Assembly: GCA_934661165.1 (NCBI GenBank)
Contig: CAKUJB010000049.1
Location: forward strand, 1 to 10,753
Direction of reading: 5' to 3'
DNA: 10,753 bases
Source: an uncultured Microbacteriaceae bacterium
Lineage (GTDB): Bacteria > Actinomycetota > Actinomycetes > Actinomycetales > Microbacteriaceae
Shown: one piece after another, positions 6,840 to 10,753 of the stretch
How positions within the stretch are numbered: position 1 is the stretch's first letter
Layout: the number at the start of each line of letters is the position of its first letter
Made by a program: the position numbers and the translations under genes
Notes under the pieces: model-generated
The model's database searches: none
The model's input: the letters and a program-made list of their open reading frames with translations, nothing else
Told to the model about the DNA's origin: nothing

Positions 6840-6861
6840 GTTCACCCGGAGTTCATCGATC
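6840..6861 (-). promoter_or_regulatory. PHO-box-like direct repeat upstream of pitA
   Basis: Two adjacent 11-base units on the plus strand read GTTCACCCGGA (6840-6850) and GTTCATCGATC (6851-6861). This is the layout of the actinobacterial PhoP site, direct 11-nt repeats beginning G(T/G)TCA(C/T). It also fits the M. tuberculosis PhoP form, two TCAC-type heptads 4 bases apart. It lies 92 bp upstream of pitA. PhoP activation or repression of phosphate transport genes is known in this phylum; action here is inference. No clear third unit is seen. Confidence 0.6.
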
Positions 6862-6949
6862 TTTTTCGCAGTGGACAGCATTCCCGGGAACTCGCATTCC
6901 GAGTGTGACCGTCGATGTCCGATCGCGTGGGAGCGGCGGTGCCCAAGCA

Positions 6950-6979
6950 ATGACCCGGGGGCGGCAACCCCCGGGTCAT
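6950..6979 (-). terminator. Strong hairpin terminator after htrA
   Basis: A perfect 12-bp stem, ATGACCCGGGGG at 6950-6961 and its complement at 6968-6979, has a 6-base loop and begins 30 bases past the htrA stop. On the minus strand it is followed by TGCTTGGG, only a weak T run, as is common in high-GC actinobacteria. It should separate the response regulator-kinase-htrA block from pitA. Confidence 0.8.
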
Positions 6980-7008
6980 GGCCGGTTCATCAGTGGAGCG
7001 TCCTCACG

Positions 7009-8295
7009 TCACTGCAGCGTCGTCGGGCGTTCGGCGAGGGTCACCGTGACGTCGCTGCGCTTGCCGTCGCGCACGATCGTCAACGTCGTCGCGCTGCCCA
7101 CCGCGCGCTCGCGCACCTGGGCGACGAGCGATTCCCAGCTGTCGACGATCTCGTCGTCGATGTCGATGACCGCATCGCCGGCGCGCAGTCCCGCGTCGGC
7201 GGCCGGGCTGCCGGCCGTGACCTGGGAGACGATCGCCGCGGCCCGCTGCGCGCCGCCTTCGCGGACGTAGCCGCTGTCGCCCGTGACCCCGATGTAGGAG
7301 TGCTTGACCCTGCCGTCGCGCAGGATCTGGTCGGTCACCGCCCGCACCGAGTTGACGGGGATGGCGAAGCCGATGCCGATGTTGCCGCCGTCCTGCGAGG
7401 TCTGGGCGATCGAGGAGTTGATGCCGACGAGCTGGCCAGAGGCGTTGACGAGGGCCCCACCGCTGTTGCCGGGGTTGATCGCTGCCGAGGTCTGGATCGC
7501 GTTCGTCACGACATACTCACCACCGCCGCCGAAGGCCGAGTCCGGCGACTGCTGACGGGTCGTGACGGGCCGGTTGAGGGCGCTGACGATGCCGGTCGTC
7601 ACGGTGCCCGCGAGGCCGAGCGGATTGCCGACCGCCATGACGGGCGTGCCGACCTTGAGAGTCGTGTCGTCGCCGATCGCGACCGGCGTGAGGTCCTTGG
7701 GTCCGTCGGTCAGCTCGAGCACCGCGAGATCGGTCGCGGGATCGGTGCCCACGATCGTGGCCCGATAGGCGCGCTTGTCGGCCAGGGTGACGAGGATCGT
7801 CGCGCCGCTGGAGGCACCCGCGCCGGCGGCGACGACGTGGTGGTTCGTCACGATGTGGCCCTCCTTGTCGAGGATGACCCCCGAGCCCTGGCCCCCGCCC
7901 TGACTTCCGGCGCTCACCGTGATCGCGACGACACTCGGGGCGACCGCAGCCGCCGTGGCGACCCAGTCCGGCGCCGAGGCGCTGGCCTGCTGGACCGGCG
8001 CAGGCGCGACGGGGAAGCGCTGCTCCGCCTGGGGTGCAGTGTTCGGTTGCGAGGAGGAGCCCGTGGGATTGAGCAGGAGCGCCCCGGCGCCGCCGCCGAT
8101 GAGCAGAAGCGCCGCGAGGCCGCCGACGAGCAGGGGCGTCCGTGAGGTCCGGCGCTTCGGCGGCGCCGCGGGGGCGGCGGAGCCAGATGCGCCCACCGGC
8201 GGCGTGCCGTAGGCCGGGGTCTGCGGCGGGGCGCCGTGCCACAGGGGACCGGTGGGCTGGGACGGCTGGTCGGCCTCGTGGCGCTGGTCGTTCAT
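7009..8295 (-). CDS. HtrA/PepD-like membrane-anchored serine protease with PDZ domain
   Basis: The 428-residue envelope protease has a Pro-rich cytoplasmic N-terminus (1-50), one transmembrane helix (about 54-75), a linker, a trypsin-like domain (about 110-325) and one PDZ domain (about 335-420). The catalytic triad is visible: His153 (TNHHVV), Asp189 (ATDLAVLEL) and Ser278 (NPGNSGGAL). This is the architecture of M. tuberculosis PepD and other actinobacterial HtrA proteins, which degrade or refold damaged extracytoplasmic proteins. ATG 8295 has GAGGAG nine bases upstream. It follows the sensor kinase after a 102-bp gap that holds a PHO-box-like repeat, and is closed by a strong terminator. 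The regulator-kinase-HtrA order parallels mprA-mprB-pepD. Confidence 0.92.
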   Translation of the reverse strand: MNDQRHEADQPSQPTGPLWHGAPPQTPAYGTPPVGASGSAAPAAPPKRRTSRTPLLVGGLAALLLIGGGAGALLLNPTGSSSQPNTAPQAEQRFPVAPAPVQQASASAPDWVATAAAVAPSVVAITVSAGSQGGGQGSGVILDKEGHIVTNHHVVAAGAGASSGATILVTLADKRAYRATIVGTDPATDLAVLELTDGPKDLTPVAIGDDTTLKVGTPVMAVGNPLGLAGTVTTGIVSALNRPVTTRQQSPDSAFGGGGEYVVTNAIQTSAAINPGNSGGALVNASGQLVGINSSIAQTSQDGGNIGIGFAIPVNSVRAVTDQILRDGRVKHSYIGVTGDSGYVREGGAQRAAAIVSQVTAGSPAADAGLRAGDAVIDIDDEIVDSWESLVAQVRERAVGSATTLTIVRDGKRSDVTVTLAERPTTLQ

Positions 8296-8381
8296 GGGCG
8301 CTGACTCCTCGGGCGGCGAGTGGGGCGGGTGGTCGGTCGTCCGGCGTGTCGTCGGGGCGACGGTGCTTCGCCTGGGAGCAC

Positions 8382-8403
8382 GGTCACGCCAAGTTCATCA
8401 CGA
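8382..8403 (-). promoter_or_regulatory. Direct repeat upstream of htrA, similar to the pitA element
   Basis: Plus-strand units GGTCACGCCAA (8382-8392) and GTTCATCACGA (8393-8403) lie 86 bases upstream of the htrA start and overlap the kinase stop codon (8398-8400). The core TCACGCCAAGTTCATC matches the pitA-upstream core TCACCCGGAGTTCATC at 13 of 16 bases, in the same orientation relative to its gene and at a similar distance. It may be a site for the same OmpR-family regulator. Similarity by chance is not excluded. Confidence 0.4.
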
Positions 8404-10028
8404 AGTGCGCGGCGCTGGGCGGTCCGGCTCGGGGGCCGCGCCGGGCATCGCGCCGGTGGTCGGGGTAGGGGTCGAGATGCCGATCGAGCGGATCCCGGGC
8501 ACCGATCGCGGCAGGTCGACGATGAAGGTCGCGCCGCCGCCGTCGGTCTCGTCGACCCCGACCCGGCCACCGTGCGCTTCGACGATGGCCGCGACGATCG
8601 CCAGGCCGAGCCCGTTGCCGCCCTGGGCCGGTCGGCCGCGGGCGGGATCCTTGCGGAAGAAGCGCTCGAAGACGCGCGGGCGGTCCGCGGCCGGGATGCC
8701 GGGGCCATGGTCGCGGATCTGCAGCCGGACGCGCTCCCCGACCGGGCCGACAGCGACGTCGACCGCCGTGCCGTGGGGGGTGTGCGTCAGGGCGTTGGCC
8801 AGCAGGTTCGTCACGACCTGGCGCAGGCGTGCCTCGTCGCCGCGCAGCACTGCCGGTACGATCGGGCCGCCGTCGAGCCCGGAGAGGCGGATCGTGCGGG
8901 CGCCCTCGCGGGCGCGCGCGTCCTGCACCGAGTCGCCGGCCAGCACCGTGAGGTCGACGCTCGTCAGCTCCATGGGGCGGCGATTGTCCATCCGCGCCAG
9001 GGTGAGCAGGTCCTCGACGAGCCCCGACATGCGCGTCGCCTCGTCCTCGATCCGGCGCATCGCGCTCGCCGTCGCCTCGGGGGAGGAGGCCGCGCCCTGC
9101 CGGTAGAGCTCGGCGTATCCGCGCACGGTGGCCAGTGGGGTCCGCAGCTCGTGCGAGGCGTCGGTGACGAACTGGCGCATCCGCGCCTCGGAGGTCTCGC
9201 GCATCGCGAAGGAGGACTCGACCTGGGCGAGCATCGCGTTGAGCGAGCGCGCGAGGCTCGCGACCTCGTCGTTCGCGGCGCGCGGCGGGATCCGGCGCGT
9301 CAGGTCGCCGGCCGCGATCGCCGCGGCGGTGTCCTCGATCGAGCGCAGCGGTCGGAAGGCGCGGCGGAAGCCGAGCCACCCGATGAGCACACAGGCCCCG
9401 CTGACGAAGAGCCCGAGGAAGGTCGAGATCGCGAGCATCCGGCTCACGGTCTGGTTGATCCCCGCGAGGGAGGACGCCACCGCATATGTGCTCGACCCGT
9501 TGGGCAGAGCGCGGGCGACGACGAGCCACTGCGGTCCGCTGTCCGTGCCGCGCGAGGGCACGACGAAGGGCTTGCCGTCCAGGCGCGGATCGGAACCGGT
9601 CAGCTGCGGGATGTCGGGCCGATAGCGAGAGTCGGTCGGCGCGATCTCACCGGTCGGGGTGCCGTGCCCGGCGTCCATGAAGACGACGGCGTACGTGCTC
9701 GGGAAGGCGATCGCCGTGTTGTTCGGCGAGGCCGCGGCGGTCTCGCGGATCGAGAGCGAGGCGACGGTCAGCTCGGTCGCCGCGCGGTCGACGAGGTAGC
9801 GCCGCATGAGGACGCCGGTCGCGACATTCGACAGGGTGAGGGCCACGAGCAGGAGCACGACGAGGACGGCGACGAGCCGCCAGGTGAGCGTCTGGCGGCG
9901 CAGCGGCGTGGCGATCCGCTCCGCGACCTCGTGACGCAGCCGGTGCCCGCGGCCCCTGTCGTGCGCCGGGTCGTCCCCGGGCTCGGGTCCCGCAGACGGG
10001 GCCGTGGCGCCGGCGGTCACCGGAGCGG

Positions 10029-10032
<4 letters not shown>
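8398..10032 (-). CDS. Sensor histidine kinase, two-component system
   Basis: The 544-residue kinase is read from GTG 10032, which overlaps the stop of the response regulator (GTGA); longer readings would run inside the regulator gene. Order: short cytoplasmic N-terminus, TM1 (about 53-75), an extracytoplasmic sensor region of about 120 residues with no family I recognise, TM2 (about 200-222), HAMP linker (about 219-272), DHp domain with phospho-accepting His294 (FVTDASHELRTPL), and an HATPase domain. The ATPase shows an N box with Asn409/Asn413 (VTNLLANALTHTP), G1 DHGPGIP (441-447), F box RVFERFF, and G2 GNGLGLAIV (from 472). A Pro/Thr-rich tail of about 40 residues follows. It should phosphorylate the adjacent regulator. 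The signal sensed is unknown. Confidence 0.92.
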
Positions 10033-10739
<707 letters not shown>

Positions 10740-10753
10740 CTACGTCAGGATGC

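Noticed and set aside
6822..6846. Palindrome-like GTGA...TCAC between the PHO-box-like repeat and the candidate -10
   Set aside because: Only four bases per arm match; the direct-repeat reading explains the region better.
6832..8145. A 437-residue plus ORF over htrA and the pitA upstream region
   Set aside because: It is a shadow of htrA; it would also cover the terminator and the PHO-box-like repeat.

Overview
The window is about 70% G+C with strong G/C bias at third codon positions. Its gene set is characteristic of high-GC Actinomycetota: tandem DUF3349 genes beside a PitA phosphate transporter, a DUF4031-NUDIX fusion, a membrane-anchored PepD-like HtrA protease, and a PhoP/TcrX-type response regulator with its kinase. 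The family and genus cannot be fixed from the sequence; a Micrococcales-like actinobacterium is a reasonable guess.

Layout. Positions 1-226 hold no gene, only a strong hairpin terminator. Positions 227-718 (+) hold two tiny membrane-protein ORFs joined by an ATGA overlap; the first looks broken by a 1-base shift in a G run. Positions 936-2801 (+) hold the remains of a UvrA-like ABC ATPase. Its N-terminal ~200 residues, including the first Walker A, are missing, and its C-terminus runs past the usual end. Positions 2821-3585 (+) encode a DUF4031-NUDIX protein. From there all genes are on the minus strand.

The minus strand has two transcription blocks. The first, from 6748 down to 3662, reads pitA, a small two-helix membrane protein, DUF3349, DUF3349 with a hexapeptide-repeat tail, and an HD-superfamily hydrolase. 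The first three gene types match the order seen in Mycobacterium tuberculosis (Rv0545c-Rv0544c-Rv0543c). The second, from 10739 down to 7009, reads an OmpR-family response regulator, a sensor kinase starting inside the regulator stop codon (GTGA), then an HtrA protease, closed by a 12-bp-stem terminator at 6950-6979.

The most interesting signal is regulatory. An 11-nt direct repeat resembling an actinobacterial PHO box (GTTCACC-type) lies 92 bp upstream of the pitA start. A closely similar element (13 of 16 core bases identical, same orientation, similar distance) lies upstream of htrA, overlapping the kinase stop codon. Since the neighbouring response regulator is PhoP-like, the two blocks may form one local regulon linking envelope-stress proteolysis and phosphate uptake. 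That is inference. I see no CRISPR array, insertion sequence, tRNA or rRNA, and no convincing wholly new system.
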